Assembly (NCBI GenBank): GCA_001580565.1
Contig: LRBF01000248.1
Span: 1 to 64,000, forward strand
Direction of reading: 5' to 3'
DNA: 64,000 nucleotides
Source of the DNA: Caballeronia megalochromosomata
GTDB taxonomy: Bacteria; Pseudomonadota; Gammaproteobacteria; Burkholderiales; Burkholderiaceae
Under the pieces are notes generated by a model. The model ran no database searches and had not been told where the DNA came from. It was given only the letters and a program-made list of their open reading frames with translations. A program made the position numbers and the translations under genes. This document shows, piece after piece, positions 26,658 to 37,577 of the stretch (within the stretch, counting starts at the first letter, position 1; the number at the start of each line of letters is the position of its first letter).

Positions 26658-27773
26658 TTGAAGAACGCTCCTACGCAGCATCTGGAATTCACCGCGCCGC
26701 ACGACGACAACGCGCGGCTCGCCAACCTCTGCGGCCCGCTCGACGAAAACCTGCGGCAGATCGAGCAGGCGCTCGACGTCACCCTTTCGCGGCGCGGCCA
26801 CAAGATCGCGATTCGCGGCCGTGGCGCGAAAGTCGCGCTCGCGGCGCTCGAAAACTTCTACAACCGCGCGCGCGATCCGATTTCCGTCGACGACATTCAG
26901 CTCGCGCTCGTCGAAGCCCGTCATGCGACGCGACGCGCGAGGGATGCGCGCGAAGCCAATGGCGAGGAAGGCGAAGTCGATCCGCGCTTTCGTGGCGATC
27001 CGGATCATCCTTTCGATGAACCGAGCGCGACGATCGACCTCGGCGACGACGAAGACCACGGGCCGAAACTCTACACGCGGCGCGCCGATCTGCGCGGACG
27101 CACGCCCGCGCAGCGCGAATATCTGAAGCAGATCATCGCGCACGACGTGACCTTCGGCATCGGGCCGGCGGGCACGGGCAAGACGTATCTCGCGGTCGCG
27201 TGCGCGGTCGATGCGCTCGAGCGCGATCAGGTGAAGCGCATCGTGCTGACGCGGCCGGCCGTCGAGGCAGGCGAGCGGCTCGGCTTCCTGCCGGGCGATC
27301 TCGCGCAGAAGGTCGATCCGTATCTGCGTCCGCTGTATGACGCGCTTTACGATCTGCTCGGCTTCGACAAGACCGCGAAGATGTTCGAGCGCCAGATGAT
27401 CGAGATCGCGCCGCTCGCATACATGCGCGGACGCACGCTGAATCACGCGTTCATCATTCTCGACGAGGCGCAGAACACCACGCCCGAGCAGATGAAGATG
27501 TTCCTCACGCGTATCGGCTTCGGCTCGAAGGCGGTCGTGACCGGCGACACCACGCAGGTCGACTTGCCGCGCGGCCACAAGAGCGGGCTGATCGAGGCGC
27601 AGCATGTGCTGTCGGAAGTACGCGGCATTGCGATCACGCACTTCACGTCGGCGGATGTGGTGCGGCATCCGCTCGTCGCGCGCATCGTCGAGGCTTACGA
27701 CGCGCAATCGCAGAAGGATGCGGCGATCGCGGAAGCCGCGCGCGTCGCGCAGCAATCGCAAAAGCCGGAATGA
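26658..27773 (+). CDS. ybeZ: PhoH-like ATPase (YbeZ)
   Basis: YbeZ is a PhoH-family NTPase that works with YbeY in rRNA processing. The 371-residue protein has an N-terminal extension with an [17 protein letters not shown]-like segment and a Walker A GPAGTGKT near residue 170. Walker B is in [16 protein letters not shown], and [13 protein letters not shown] completes the PhoH core. The proposed start is TTG 26658, since no ATG or GTG gives the family N-terminus. Its stop overlaps the ybeY start (ATGA). Confidence 0.93.
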   Translation: MKNAPTQHLEFTAPHDDNARLANLCGPLDENLRQIEQALDVTLSRRGHKIAIRGRGAKVALAALENFYNRARDPISVDDIQLALVEARHATRRARDAREANGEEGEVDPRFRGDPDHPFDEPSATIDLGDDEDHGPKLYTRRADLRGRTPAQREYLKQIIAHDVTFGIGPAGTGKTYLAVACAVDALERDQVKRIVLTRPAVEAGERLGFLPGDLAQKVDPYLRPLYDALYDLLGFDKTAKMFERQMIEIAPLAYMRGRTLNHAFIILDEAQNTTPEQMKMFLTRIGFGSKAVVTGDTTQVDLPRGHKSGLIEAQHVLSEVRGIAITHFTSADVVRHPLVARIVEAYDAQSQKDAAIAEAARVAQQSQKPE

Positions 27774-28234
27774 AGTCCCGTCTCACCCTTACGATGCAGT
27801 TTCCCGCTGCGAAGGCGTTTGCGTCGCATAAGGCGATCCTGCCGCGCGCGACGGTCTCGCGCTGGATCAAGGCGTCGCTGTTTGCCGATGCGGAGCTGAC
27901 CGTGCGTTTCGTCGACGAGGAAGAAGGCCGGATGCTCAATCGCACGTATCGGCAGAAGGATTACGCGACGAACGTGCTCACGTTCGCCTATGCGGAATCC
28001 GAGGACGATCCGGTCGCGGGCGATCTGATCCTGTGCTGCCCGGTCGTCGAGCGCGAGGCGGCCGAACAGGGCAAGCCGCTCGTCGCGCACTACGCGCATC
28101 TGATCGTCCACGGCACGCTGCATGCGCAGGGCTACGATCACGAAGTCGAAAGCGAAGCGCAAGAGATGGAATCCATCGAGACGGATATCATGCAGTCTCT
28201 GGGATTTTCCGATCCTTACGTGCCGTTGACCTGA
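27770..28234 (+). CDS. ybeY: Endoribonuclease YbeY
   Basis: YbeY is a zinc-dependent RNase needed for 16S rRNA 3' maturation and ribosome quality control. The 154-residue protein has the metal site [15 protein letters not shown], whose three His residues hold the zinc. [14 protein letters not shown] precedes it as in the family. It overlaps ybeZ by four bases, so the two are coupled in translation. Confidence 0.97.
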   Translation: MKSRLTLTMQFPAAKAFASHKAILPRATVSRWIKASLFADAELTVRFVDEEEGRMLNRTYRQKDYATNVLTFAYAESEDDPVAGDLILCCPVVEREAAEQGKPLVAHYAHLIVHGTLHAQGYDHEVESEAQEMESIETDIMQSLGFSDPYVPLT

Positions 28235-28269
28235 AGCCGGTCCGATGTCCTCGATGTGTTGAAAGCGCC

Positions 28270-28962
28270 GTGAACGACAAGACGCCCGAACCCGCGCAAC
28301 CCGCACCTTCACCAACCGACCCGGTGCCCGCGCCCTGCCCGGACTATCCGCCCGCGCTCGGCGAATCCGCGCTGCTGACGGACGAGGAACTGGCCGCATC
28401 GCGCGACGCGGCGCTCGTTCACTGGGATCGCAAGTCGGATCTGTGGCTCTTCGGTTACGGCTCGCTGATCTGGAATCCGGGTTTGCCGACGCTCGAAGCC
28501 GTGCGCGGCAAGGTGCACGGCTATCATCGCGGGCTGTATCTCTGGTCGCGCGTGAATCGCGGCACGCCGGAACAGCCGGGCCTCGTGCTTGCGCTCGATC
28601 GCGGCGGCTCGTGCACCGGCATGGCGTTCCGGCTCGCGGGCGCGGATGCGATCGAGCATCTCCAGGTGCTGTGGCGGCGCGAAATGGCGATGGCGTCGTA
28701 CCGGCCGGCGTGGCTGCCTTGCACGCTCGCGGATGGAAGACGTGTCGAGGCGCTCGCGTTCGTGATGCGACGCGAGGCGACGTCCTACACCGGCAAACTC
28801 GCGGATCCGATCGTGCGCACCGTGCTCGGCTGCGCGAGCGGTCGATACGGCACGACGCTCGACTACGTCAGCCGCACGGTCGAGGCGCTGCGCGAAAGCG
28901 GCATGCCGGATCGCGCGCTCGAAGCGCTGTTGAAACGGTGCCAGGCGCAGGGCAATAAATGA
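28270..28962 (+). CDS. ChaC-type gamma-glutamylcyclotransferase
   Basis: ChaC enzymes cleave glutathione to 5-oxoproline and Cys-Gly. The 230-residue protein has the substrate-binding FGYGSLIWNPG near residue 60 and a catalytic-Glu region in RREMAMASYRP or ALAFVMRREA. The C-terminal ADPIVRTVLGCASGRYGTTLDYV block is typical. The GTG start at 28270 precedes a Pro-rich 35-residue leader that is variable in the family. It lies between ybeY and corC, where E. coli has no gene. Confidence 0.88.
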   Translation: MNDKTPEPAQPAPSPTDPVPAPCPDYPPALGESALLTDEELAASRDAALVHWDRKSDLWLFGYGSLIWNPGLPTLEAVRGKVHGYHRGLYLWSRVNRGTPEQPGLVLALDRGGSCTGMAFRLAGADAIEHLQVLWRREMAMASYRPAWLPCTLADGRRVEALAFVMRREATSYTGKLADPIVRTVLGCASGRYGTTLDYVSRTVEALRESGMPDRALEALLKRCQAQGNK

Positions 28963-29135
28963 CGCGCGTGCTTTTTTCATCCATATGATTTTTTGCCATA
29001 TATCGTCCGTTCGGCCAACGCTCGATAGCCGGACACACTTCTCGCATATTTATCGGCTAGCATGGCTCATGACACGCGCGCCGCGCCACCCAGCCCGCAA
29101 TTTTCCTTGGTGTATGCTTAACTCTCCGCTAACCT

Positions 29136-29157
29136 GCGCCCGGGAACTCCCGGGCGC
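29136..29157 (+). promoter_or_regulatory. GC-only hairpin next to the corC start
   Basis: GCGCCCGGG-AACT-CCCGGGCGC is a perfect nine-base, all-GC stem that ends six bases before the corC ATG (29164). It occupies the place where a Shine-Dalgarno would be and no T-run follows. It may limit translation or mark a processed leader. Confidence 0.7.
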
Positions 29158-29163
29158 TCCGCT

Positions 29164-30069
29164 ATGAACGAACCCTATCCCAGTCGACGCCACACCGACA
29201 AACCGCCGGAAAAGCGCTCCCTTCTCGAACGCCTGACCGATTTCATCTCGCACGAGCCCGAATCGCGCGACGAACTTCTCGAAGTGCTTCAGGATGCGCA
29301 CGAGCGCAATCTGCTCGACGCCGATTCGCTCTCGATGATCGAGGGCGTCTTTCAGGTATCCGACCTCTGCGCGCGCGACATCATGATTCCGCGCGCCCAG
29401 ATGGACGCCATCAACATCGCGGAAACGCCTGCGGAATTCATGCCCTTCGTGCTCGAAAAAGCACACTCGCGCTATCCCGTGTACGAAGGCAATCGCGACA
29501 ACGTCATCGGCGTGCTGCTCGCGAAAGACCTGCTGCGTTACTACGCCGAGGAGGAATTCGACGTGCGCGGCATGCTGCGCCCCGCCGTCTTCATCCCCGA
29601 ATCGAAGCGCCTGAACGTGCTGCTGCACGACTTCCGCGTGAATCGCAATCACATCGCGATCGTCGTCGACGAATACGGCGGCGTGGCGGGTCTCATCACC
29701 ATCGAGGACGTGCTGGAGCAGATCGTCGGCGACATCGAGGACGAATACGACTTCGACGAGGAAGCCGGCAACATCATCGCGACACCCGACGGCAAGTATC
29801 GCGTGCGCGCGCTGACCGGCATCGAACAATTCAACGAGGAGTTCGGCACCGATTTCTCCGATGACGAAGTCGATACCATCGGCGGCCTCGTCACCCATCG
29901 TTTCGGGCGCGTGCCGCATCGCGGCGAGAAGGTGCGCATCGACGATTTCGCGTTCGAGATCCTGCGCGGCGACGCCCGGCAGATTCACGTTCTTCTCGTG
30001 CGGCGCGTGCCGAATCTCGCGCAGCAACATCATCACGCGGGCGACGACGAAGACGATCTGCGCGACTAA
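29164..30069 (+). CDS. corC: CorC/YbeX-type CBS-domain protein
   Basis: The 301-residue protein has two CBS domains (about residues 70-190, including RDIMIPRAQMDAI and NHIAIVVDEYGGVAGLITIEDVLE) and a C-terminal CorC_HlyC domain ending near RGDARQIHVLLVRRV. No membrane segment is present, so it is cytosolic, as with YbeX. YbeX has been linked to magnesium homeostasis and ribosome metabolism. The position between ybeY and lnt matches the E. coli order. Confidence 0.92.
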   Translation: MNEPYPSRRHTDKPPEKRSLLERLTDFISHEPESRDELLEVLQDAHERNLLDADSLSMIEGVFQVSDLCARDIMIPRAQMDAINIAETPAEFMPFVLEKAHSRYPVYEGNRDNVIGVLLAKDLLRYYAEEEFDVRGMLRPAVFIPESKRLNVLLHDFRVNRNHIAIVVDEYGGVAGLITIEDVLEQIVGDIEDEYDFDEEAGNIIATPDGKYRVRALTGIEQFNEEFGTDFSDDEVDTIGGLVTHRFGRVPHRGEKVRIDDFAFEILRGDARQIHVLLVRRVPNLAQQHHHAGDDEDDLRD

Positions 30070-30137
30070 GCGCAACGCGGGCGCCGGACATATTCGCGCC
30101 CGCCATCCTCCGTTCGCTCGCTCTCCGCTTCAGTTCA

Positions 30138-31805
30138 ATGGCCGATTCATCGTTTCGCTTCCTCTCCCGTCAACGCGACGCATCCGACATCTCCGAGTCG
30201 CCGCGCGCATTGCCCTTCTGGCATTACCTCGCCGCCGCCGTGCTCGGCGCCGTCAATACGCTCTCGTTCGCGCCGACGCCGCACGGCGGCTGGATCGAAC
30301 TCGTCATCTTCGCGCTGTTTTTCGCTTGGCTTTCGCGCACCAACGGCTGGAAGAGCGCCTTCGCGACCGGCTGGGCGTTCGGCTTCGGCAACTTCGTGAC
30401 CGGCGTGTGGTGGCTCTACGTGAGCATGCATGTCTACGGCGGCATGGCCGCACCGCTCGCCGCGGCGGCGGTCGCACTGTTCTCGCTGTATCTCGCGATC
30501 TATCCGGCGCTGTCGAGCGTCGTCTGGTCGTTCGTCGCGGGACGTGCGCGCTTCGGCGATGAAGACGCCGCCACCGCGCATGACATCGACGCCTCGCCCC
30601 GCTATGCGCCGACGTGGCACGGCGCGTTTGCGTTCGCGAGCGCGTGGGCGCTCAGCGAATGGCTGCGCGGTCTCGTCTTCACCGGCTTTCCCTGGCTCGC
30701 GAGCGGCTATGCGCAAGTGGACGGGCCGCTCAAGGGCTTCGGCGGAATCGTCGGCGTGTATGGCGTCGGCTGGGTGCTCGCGCTCGTCGCCGCGTTGATC
30801 GTGCAGGCCGCCTATCACTTCCGCACGACGCGGCGGCTCGCGTTCGCGCCGGGCATCACGGCGATCGTGCTGATCGTCGCGGGCATGCTGCTATCGCGCG
30901 TCGAATGGACGACGCCCGCCAACGCGCCGCTCGATGTGCGTCTCCTGCAAGGCAACGTGAAGCAGGAAATGAAGTTCGAGCAGTCCGGCGTCGATGAATC
31001 GCTCGCGCTCTACAAACGGCTCATCACGGAGAAGCCCGCCGATCTGATCGTTACGCCGGAAACCGCGTTGCCCGTCTTGTCCGTGCAGATTCCGCAGGAC
31101 TTCGCCGTCGCGATCCGCAATTTCGCCGACAACACGAACTCGTCGATTCTCTTCGGCGCGATCGGCGTCACGATTCTCTCCGACGGCAGTGCGACCGACT
31201 ACACCAACAGCCTCTTCGGCGTCACGCCGCACGTGAACGGCGTGTACCGCTACGACAAGCATCATCTCGTGCCCTTCGGTGAATTCGTGCCGCTCGGCTT
31301 TCACTGGTTCGTGCGCCTGATGGGCATTCCGCTCGGCGATCTCGCGCGCGGACCGGTCGCGCAGAAGGCGTTCATCGTGCACAACCAGCCGGTCGCCGTC
31401 GATATCTGCTACGAGGACATCTTCGGCGAAGAGATCGCGCGCACGATCCGCGAGCAGGAAACGCCCGCGGGCATTCTCGTCAACTCGACGAATCTCGCGT
31501 GGTTCGGCAATACGATCGCGCTCGATCAGCACTTGCAGATCGCGCGCATGCGATCGATCGAAACCGGCCGGCCGATGCTGCGCGCGACCAATACCGGCAT
31601 GACGGCGGTGATCGCGGCGAACGGCGATGTCGTGTCGAAGCTGCCGACCTTCACGACCGGCGTGCTCGAAGCGCGCGTGCAAGGGACCTCGGGCAGCACG
31701 CCGTATGTGACGAGCGGGAATATGACGGTGATCGCGGTATCGCTGATTTTGCTGGCGTTCGGGTTTGCGTTTGCGCCGAACCGCAAACGCACCGGCACGC
31801 GCTGA
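30138..31805 (+). CDS. lnt: Apolipoprotein N-acyltransferase
   Basis: Lnt adds the third acyl chain to the N-terminal Cys of lipoproteins in the inner membrane. The 555-residue protein has about seven membrane segments in its first 260 residues. A nitrilase-type periplasmic domain follows with the catalytic triad: Glu in [10 protein letters not shown], Lys in [14 protein letters not shown] and Cys in [12 protein letters not shown]. The last segment anchors the C-terminus. It closes the conserved cluster and is followed by glyQ on the same strand. Confidence 0.97.
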   Translation: MADSSFRFLSRQRDASDISESPRALPFWHYLAAAVLGAVNTLSFAPTPHGGWIELVIFALFFAWLSRTNGWKSAFATGWAFGFGNFVTGVWWLYVSMHVYGGMAAPLAAAAVALFSLYLAIYPALSSVVWSFVAGRARFGDEDAATAHDIDASPRYAPTWHGAFAFASAWALSEWLRGLVFTGFPWLASGYAQVDGPLKGFGGIVGVYGVGWVLALVAALIVQAAYHFRTTRRLAFAPGITAIVLIVAGMLLSRVEWTTPANAPLDVRLLQGNVKQEMKFEQSGVDESLALYKRLITEKPADLIVTPETALPVLSVQIPQDFAVAIRNFADNTNSSILFGAIGVTILSDGSATDYTNSLFGVTPHVNGVYRYDKHHLVPFGEFVPLGFHWFVRLMGIPLGDLARGPVAQKAFIVHNQPVAVDICYEDIFGEEIARTIREQETPAGILVNSTNLAWFGNTIALDQHLQIARMRSIETGRPMLRATNTGMTAVIAANGDVVSKLPTFTTGVLEARVQGTSGSTPYVTSGNMTVIAVSLILLAFGFAFAPNRKRTGTR

Positions 31806-31989
31806 ACATCGACTGAAACGAAGCCGCGTCGCACCGGGCGACGCGGCTCGCGCGGCCCGCCCTTCTCCCAAAAAGCCGCACCCGCCCTTCCATTCGGCTA
31901 AAATTCCCCGTTTCAGCACTTTGGCCGAGCCTCCGGGTCGCGTCGTCCGACGCTGGCCGCGCCGCGTCCGCCCCGCATCTAAGGCAATC

Positions 31990-33009
31990 ATGCTCACTTT
32001 CCAGCAAATCATTCTGACGCTGCAGTCCTACTGGAACGACAAGGGCTGCGCGCTCCTCCAGCCGATCGACATGGAAGTCGGCGCGGGCACCTCGCACGTC
32101 CACACGTTCCTGCGCGCGATCGGCCCCGAGCCGTGGCGCGCCGCCTACGTTCAACCGTCGCGCCGCCCGAAAGACGGCCGCTACGGCGAGAACCCGAACC
32201 GCCTGCAGCACTACTATCAGTATCAGGTCGTGCTGAAGCCCGCACCGGAAAACATCCTCGATCTGTACCTCGGCTCGCTCGAAGCGCTCGGCTTCGACCT
32301 GAAGCAGAACGACGTGCGTTTCGTGGAGGACGACTGGGAGAACCCGACGCTCGGCGCGTGGGGCCTCGGCTGGGAAGTGTGGTTGAACGGCATGGAAGTG
32401 ACGCAGTTCACGTACTTCCAGCAGGCCGGCGGTCTCGATTGCAAGCCGGTGCTCGGCGAAATCACCTACGGTCTCGAACGCCTCGCGATGTATCTGCAGA
32501 AGGTCGAGAACGTGTACGACCTCATCTGGACCGAATGGGAAGAAGACGGCCCGAACGGCAAGGTTCTGCGTCAACTGAGCTACGGCGACGTGTATCACCA
32601 GAACGAAGTCGAACAGTCCACGTACAACTTCGAGCACGCGAACGTCGATCTGCTCTTCACGTTCTTCAAGAGCTACGAAGAAGAAGCGAAGAAGATGATC
32701 GATGCAAAGCTCGCGCTGCCCGCCTATGAACTCGTGCTGAAGGCGGGCCACACGTTCAATCTGCTCGACGCGCGCGGCGCCATTTCCGTGACGGAGCGCG
32801 CGGCGTACATCGGCCGCATCCGCGCGTTGTCGCGCCTCGTCGCGCAGGCTTACTACGATTCGCGCGAAGCGCTCGGCTTCCCGATGCTCGGCAATCCGGT
32901 CAGGGGCGATCGCGACCTCATCACCGACGAGCAGGAAGCGCAGCGTCCCGCATGGGCGCCGCCGCTGAGAGTGGAAAGCTCGCCCACGGGCAACAACGAA
33001 CAGGTTTGA
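31990..33009 (+). CDS. glyQ: Glycyl-tRNA synthetase alpha subunit
   Basis: GlyQ carries the catalytic class II core of the alpha2beta2 glycyl-tRNA synthetase. The 339-residue product starts [20 protein letters not shown], then [18 protein letters not shown] and [12 protein letters not shown] (motif 2 region). The C-terminal extension is slightly longer than in E. coli (303 residues). The frame is open far upstream, but ATG 31990 gives the family N-terminus. glyS starts 17 bp downstream. Confidence 0.97.
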   Translation: MLTFQQIILTLQSYWNDKGCALLQPIDMEVGAGTSHVHTFLRAIGPEPWRAAYVQPSRRPKDGRYGENPNRLQHYYQYQVVLKPAPENILDLYLGSLEALGFDLKQNDVRFVEDDWENPTLGAWGLGWEVWLNGMEVTQFTYFQQAGGLDCKPVLGEITYGLERLAMYLQKVENVYDLIWTEWEEDGPNGKVLRQLSYGDVYHQNEVEQSTYNFEHANVDLLFTFFKSYEEEAKKMIDAKLALPAYELVLKAGHTFNLLDARGAISVTERAAYIGRIRALSRLVAQAYYDSREALGFPMLGNPVRGDRDLITDEQEAQRPAWAPPLRVESSPTGNNEQV

Positions 33010-33026
33010 CGAGGCTCGACAGAACA

Positions 33027-35126
33027 ATGACGCAATCCAACCACGCTTCTCTGCTCGTCGAGCTGCTCACCGAAGAACTGCCGCCGAAGGCGCTCGCGCG
33101 TCTCGGCACCGCTTTCGCCGAAGGCATCGTGGAACGGCTCGCCGCGCGCGATCTGATCGACGGCGCGCCTTCGTTCGAAAAGTACGCGACGCCGCGCCGC
33201 CTCGCCGTGCTCGTGAAGAACGTGCGCGATGTCGCGCCGGAAAAGCAGGTGCGCGAAAAAGTGCTGCCGGTGACGGTCGCGCTCGACAAGGAAGGCAATC
33301 CCACGCCGCCGCTCGCGAAGAAGCTCGCGGCGCTCGGCTTTCCCGACTTCCCGCTCGCCGAACTCGAACGCGCGCAGGACGGCAAGGCCGAAGCGTTCTT
33401 CCTGCGCTACGCCGCGCCCGGCGCGACGCTCGCCGACGGCCTGCAAGCCGCGCTCGATGAAACCCTCGGCAAGCTGCCGATTCCGAAGGTCATGACCTAT
33501 CAGCGCCCGGACGGCACCAGCGTGCAGTTCGTGCGTCCGGTGCAGCGCCTGATCGCGATGCACGGGCACCACGTCGTGCCGGTCAGCGCGCTCGGCGTCG
33601 ATTCGGGCGATACGACCGTCGGCCATCGATTCATGTCGGAAGGCTTCGTCGCGATTGCGAACGCCGACGACTACGCCAGCACACTTCGCGGCAAAGGTCA
33701 TGTCGTCGCCAATTTCGACGATCGCCGCGAATCGATTCGCACGCAGCTTCAGGCATTCGCCGGAGAAGACCGCGTCGTGATGCCCGAAGCGCTGCTCGAT
33801 GAAGTGAACGCGCTCGTCGAATGGCCGGTCGTCTACGAATGCCGCTTCGACGAGGAATTCCTGCAGGTGCCGCAGGAGTGTCTCATCCTCACGATGCAGA
33901 CCAACCAGAAGTATTTCGCGCTCACCGACCAGCACGGCAAGCTGCGCTCGCGCTTCCTGATCGTGTCGAACATCGATACGAAGACGCCGGACGAGATCGT
34001 CGAAGGCAACCAGCGCGTCGTGCGTCCGCGCCTTGCCGACGCGAAGTTTTTCTTCACGCAGGACAAGAAGAAGCGTCTCGAAGACCGCGTGCCGCTGCTC
34101 GCGAACGTCGTCTATCACAACAAGCTCGGTTCGGCCTTGCAGCGCGTCGAGCGTCTGGAAGCGCTCGCGGGCGAAATCGCGCCGATGGTCGGCGTCGATG
34201 CCGCGTTGACGCGCCGCGCCGCGCGCCTCGCGAAGGCCGATTTGCTGACCGACATGGTCGGCGAATTCCCCGAGCTGCAAGGCACGATGGGCACGTACTA
34301 CGCGCGTCACGACGGCGAGCCGGAAGAAGTCGCGCTCGCGTGCTCGGAGCACTATCAGCCGCGCTTCTCGGGCGACGAAACGCCGTCGACGGGCGTCGGC
34401 GCCGCCGTTGCGCTTGCGGACAAGCTGGAAACGATCGTCGGCATCTGGGGCATCGGCCTCGCGCCGACCGGCGAAAAAGACCCGTTCGCGCTGCGCCGTC
34501 ATGCGCTCGGCGTGCTGCGCATTCTGCTGGAAAAGAAGCTGCCGATCGATCTGCGCGATCTCGTGAAAACGGCGCAACGCCAGTTCGCGGCCATGCCGCA
34601 GGTCGCCGATTCGACCGAAGCCATCTACGCGTTCTTCCTCGATCGCCTGCGCGGCCTGTTGCGCGAACGCGGCTTCGAAGCGAACGATATCGAAGCGGTG
34701 CTGAGCCTGAACCCGACGCGTCTGGACGACATCGTCGCGCGCCTCGACGCCGTGCGCGAGTTCGCGGCGCTGCCGGAAGCCGCGGCGCTCGCGGCGGCCA
34801 ACAAGCGCATCTCGAACATCCTCAAGAAGTCGGAACAGGGCGCGCCCGCGTCGGTGAACACGGAACTGCTCGTCGAAGCGGCGGAGAAGAATCTGTACGC
34901 GCAGATCGGGCAGGTGACGCCGCGCGTGCAAAGCCAGCTCGCCGCGCGCAACTATACGGAAGCGCTCACCGCGCTCGCCGCGTTGCGCGAAAGCGTCGAC
35001 ACGTTCTTCAACGACGTGATGGTGAACGCTGAAGATCCCGCGCTGCGCAACAATCGTCTCGCGTTGCTCAACGCATTGCATCAGCAGATGAACTGTGTCG
35101 CTGATATCTCGAAGCTCGCTGCCTGA
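33027..35126 (+). CDS. glyS: Glycyl-tRNA synthetase beta subunit
   Basis: The 699-residue beta subunit is needed for tRNA binding and aminoacylation. It begins [17 protein letters not shown] after a short leader and contains the family segments [17 protein letters not shown] and [15 protein letters not shown]. The C-terminal HD-like and anticodon-binding regions complete it. The ATG at 33027 is 17 bp after glyQ, giving a glyQS operon. Confidence 0.97.
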   Translation: MTQSNHASLLVELLTEELPPKALARLGTAFAEGIVERLAARDLIDGAPSFEKYATPRRLAVLVKNVRDVAPEKQVREKVLPVTVALDKEGNPTPPLAKKLAALGFPDFPLAELERAQDGKAEAFFLRYAAPGATLADGLQAALDETLGKLPIPKVMTYQRPDGTSVQFVRPVQRLIAMHGHHVVPVSALGVDSGDTTVGHRFMSEGFVAIANADDYASTLRGKGHVVANFDDRRESIRTQLQAFAGEDRVVMPEALLDEVNALVEWPVVYECRFDEEFLQVPQECLILTMQTNQKYFALTDQHGKLRSRFLIVSNIDTKTPDEIVEGNQRVVRPRLADAKFFFTQDKKKRLEDRVPLLANVVYHNKLGSALQRVERLEALAGEIAPMVGVDAALTRRAARLAKADLLTDMVGEFPELQGTMGTYYARHDGEPEEVALACSEHYQPRFSGDETPSTGVGAAVALADKLETIVGIWGIGLAPTGEKDPFALRRHALGVLRILLEKKLPIDLRDLVKTAQRQFAAMPQVADSTEAIYAFFLDRLRGLLRERGFEANDIEAVLSLNPTRLDDIVARLDAVREFAALPEAAALAAANKRISNILKKSEQGAPASVNTELLVEAAEKNLYAQIGQVTPRVQSQLAARNYTEALTALAALRESVDTFFNDVMVNAEDPALRNNRLALLNALHQQMNCVADISKLAA

Positions 35127-35135
35127 CGCGCCGCC

Positions 35136-35708
35136 ATGGTCATGAACCGAAAACTGGTCATCCTCGATCGCGACGGCGTGATCAACGTCGATTCCGATGC
35201 GTTCATCAAGTCGCCGGACGAATGGGTCGCCATTCCCGGCAGCCTCGAGGCCATCGCGCGCCTGAACCAGTCAGGCTATCGCGTGGCGATCGCGTCGAAT
35301 CAGTCGGGCATCGGGCGCGGTCTCTTCGACATGGCCGCGCTGAACGCGATGCATCAGAAGATGAATCGCGCGGTCGCAGCAGTGGGCGGGCGCATCGACG
35401 CGGTGTTCTTCTGCCCGCACACGGCGGAAGATCTGTGCGATTGCAGAAAGCCCAGGCCCGGCATGTTGCAGCAGATCATCGACCGCTTCGAGATCGATCC
35501 GGCCTACACGCCCGTCGTCGGCGATTCGCTGCGCGATCTGCAGGCGGGCGCGTCGCTCGGCTTTCCCGTGCATCTCGTGCTCACCGGCAAGGGCGAGAAA
35601 ACGCTCAAGGAAGGTCAGTTGCCCGAAGGCACCGTGGTCCACAAGGACTTGCGCGCGTTCGCGCTCGAATTCCTCGCACGGCATCAGGACCGCTCCGCGG
35701 CCCAGTAA
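35136..35708 (+). CDS. gmhB: D,D-heptose 1,7-bisphosphate 7-phosphatase
   Basis: GmhB removes the 7-phosphate from heptose bisphosphate in ADP-heptose synthesis for LPS core. The 190-residue HAD protein has DRDGVIN (nucleophile Asp and acid/base Asp) and the SNQSGIGRG motif. It also has the family zinc-finger Cys residues CPHTAEDLCDCRKPRPGM. The next gene, plsC, is 12 bp downstream. The start is ATG 35136 or ATG 35142. Confidence 0.95.
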   Translation: MVMNRKLVILDRDGVINVDSDAFIKSPDEWVAIPGSLEAIARLNQSGYRVAIASNQSGIGRGLFDMAALNAMHQKMNRAVAAVGGRIDAVFFCPHTAEDLCDCRKPRPGMLQQIIDRFEIDPAYTPVVGDSLRDLQAGASLGFPVHLVLTGKGEKTLKEGQLPEGTVVHKDLRAFALEFLARHQDRSAAQ

Positions 35709-35720
35709 CACGGACACTCC

Positions 35721-36494
35721 ATGCGCTTCATCCGTTCGTTGCTGTTGATGCTCTACTTCGTCGTGTACACGGCGCCGTACGCGGTCGCGTGCTTCATTGC
35801 GTTTCCGTTCATGCGCGCCGACAAGCGCTACTGGATGGCGGCCGGCTGGTGCAAGTCGACGATCGTCGTGCTGCGGCATCTGATCGGCATTCGCTACACG
35901 ATCGAAGGCATGGAAAACCTGCCGAATGGCCCCGCCGTGCTGCTGTCCAAGCATCAGTCCGCGTGGGAGACGCTCGCGTTTCCCGCGCTGATGCCGCGCC
36001 CGCTCTGCTACGTGTTCAAGCGCGAGTTGCTCTACGTGCCGTTCTTCGGCTGGGCGCTCGGACTGCTCAAGATGGTCCACATCGATCGCAAGCAGGGCCG
36101 CGACGCGTTCGTGTCGGTCACGCGCCAGGGCCGCGCGCGCATGGACGAAGGCGCGTGGGTCATCATGTTTCCCGAAGGCACGCGCACGCGCGTCGGCAGC
36201 CAGGGCAAGTACAAGACCGGCGGCGCGCGCTTCGCCGTTGCAACCGGCGCGCCGGTCGTGCCGATCGCGCACAACGCGGGGCACGTGTGGCCACGCAATT
36301 CCTTCATCAAATATCCGGGTATAGTCACGGTGTCGATCGGCAGGCCGATCGACACGACCGGCCTCACGCCCGAGGAAGTGAACGCGCGCGTCGAAAGCTG
36401 GATCGAGACGGAAATGCGCCGCATCGATCCGCACGCCTACGCCGCGCCGAACGCACAGCCGGGTCAAGCCGGCGCCGCGGGCGCGGGCCGCTGA
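35721..36494 (+). CDS. plsC: 1-acyl-sn-glycerol-3-phosphate acyltransferase
   Basis: PlsC makes phosphatidic acid from lysophosphatidic acid at the inner membrane. The 257-residue protein has an N-terminal membrane segment (about residues 3-30) and the acyltransferase blocks KHQSAWET, FKRELLYVPFFGW, FPEGTRTR and a late VVPIAHNAG. The block 1 motif is HX4E rather than the usual HX4D. It follows gmhB by 12 bp. Confidence 0.93.
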   Translation: MRFIRSLLLMLYFVVYTAPYAVACFIAFPFMRADKRYWMAAGWCKSTIVVLRHLIGIRYTIEGMENLPNGPAVLLSKHQSAWETLAFPALMPRPLCYVFKRELLYVPFFGWALGLLKMVHIDRKQGRDAFVSVTRQGRARMDEGAWVIMFPEGTRTRVGSQGKYKTGGARFAVATGAPVVPIAHNAGHVWPRNSFIKYPGIVTVSIGRPIDTTGLTPEEVNARVESWIETEMRRIDPHAYAAPNAQPGQAGAAGAGR

Positions 36495-36576
36495 AGCGGC
36501 GGCGTTCGAATCGAGCCGCGGCGTGCCCTACTCGTTCTTCTCGTCATTCCTGCGCCGTGAGCGCAAAGCCGAGCCG

Positions 36577-37497
36577 ATGCAGAAAGCCCCATCGCGACAG
36601 CGCCCCGCCGTCGCGCTCGATACCCTGCAACTCGATCTGCCGTTCGAGCATGCGCCGGCCTACTCCGGCGCGCCGCCTCTGAACGGACCGGCTCCGCTGC
36701 GCGGCGACGTCCCGAGTTCCGATCCCGTTCCCGTTCTCACGCCCCCCGCTCCGGCAACGCCGCTGCCCGATGGCGTGCGTCTGCGCCGCATCGCGCTCAA
36801 GGCGGGTGCGCTGGAGTACCGGTTGCGGCGTTCGTCGCGACGCACGATTGGCTTTTGCATCGACGGCACCGGGCTTGCGATCACTGCGCCGCGCTGGGTG
36901 ACCATCGCGGACATCGAAAGCGCGATCCTCGACAAGCAGAACTGGATCGTCAAGAAGCTCACCGAATGGCAGACGCGCGTCGAGCAGCGCGCGCTGCCGC
37001 GCATCGACTGGAAGGACGGCGCGCAGTTTCCGTATCTCGGCAAGACGATCAGCGTGTCGCTCGGATCGGCGGCGAGTACGCTCTCCTTCAACGACGAAAC
37101 CGGCGTGCTCTCGCTCGCGATGCCCGCGCTCGCCGACGCGCAGCAGATCAAGGATCGCGTGCAGGGCTGGCTGCAGTCCGAAGCGAAACGCATTTTCGGC
37201 GAGCGGCTCGCGGTGTATGCGGCAAAGCTCGGCGTGGAATATCGCGCGTATGCGCTGTCATCGGCGGCGACGCGCTGGGGCAGTTGTTCGAGCGACGGCA
37301 AGATCCGCCTGAACTGGCGGCTCATCCATTTTCCGCTGTCGATCATCGATTACGTCGTCGCGCACGAACTCGCGCATCTGCGCGAGATGAATCACAGCCC
37401 GCGTTTCTGGCAGACGGTCGAATCGATCTTTCCCGAGTTCCGCGAGGCGCGGCACACGCTCAAGCATCATCCGCCGGACTTGCTGCCGGCGCTCTGA
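36577..37497 (+). CDS. YgjP-type zinc metallopeptidase
   Basis: The C-terminal half is the YgjP/DUF45 (M48-related) domain with the zinc site [16 protein letters not shown] and the [17 protein letters not shown] segment before it. The first 70 or so residues are Pro-rich and not conserved. ATG 36577 (MQKAPS) gives 306 residues; GTG 36523, 18 codons earlier, is possible, and neither has a clear Shine-Dalgarno. The substrate is unknown; no signal peptide is visible, so it is probably cytoplasmic. Confidence 0.82.
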   Translation: MQKAPSRQRPAVALDTLQLDLPFEHAPAYSGAPPLNGPAPLRGDVPSSDPVPVLTPPAPATPLPDGVRLRRIALKAGALEYRLRRSSRRTIGFCIDGTGLAITAPRWVTIADIESAILDKQNWIVKKLTEWQTRVEQRALPRIDWKDGAQFPYLGKTISVSLGSAASTLSFNDETGVLSLAMPALADAQQIKDRVQGWLQSEAKRIFGERLAVYAAKLGVEYRAYALSSAATRWGSCSSDGKIRLNWRLIHFPLSIIDYVVAHELAHLREMNHSPRFWQTVESIFPEFREARHTLKHHPPDLLPAL

Positions 37498-37577
37498 GGC
37501 GCGCGCAGCGTGCGCCGGATGGCGACGGTACAATTTCCTTCCTGTCCCTCGCAAACATACACAACAGGAACCCCATC

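Noticed and set aside
25221-27761. 846-codon antisense frame opposite miaB and phoH
   Set aside because: The composition is Arg/Asp/Val-rich, it has no domain, and it mirrors two well-supported genes.
32853-35081. 742-codon antisense frame opposite glyS
   Set aside because: It is a mirror frame of a conserved gene with no recognisable motif.
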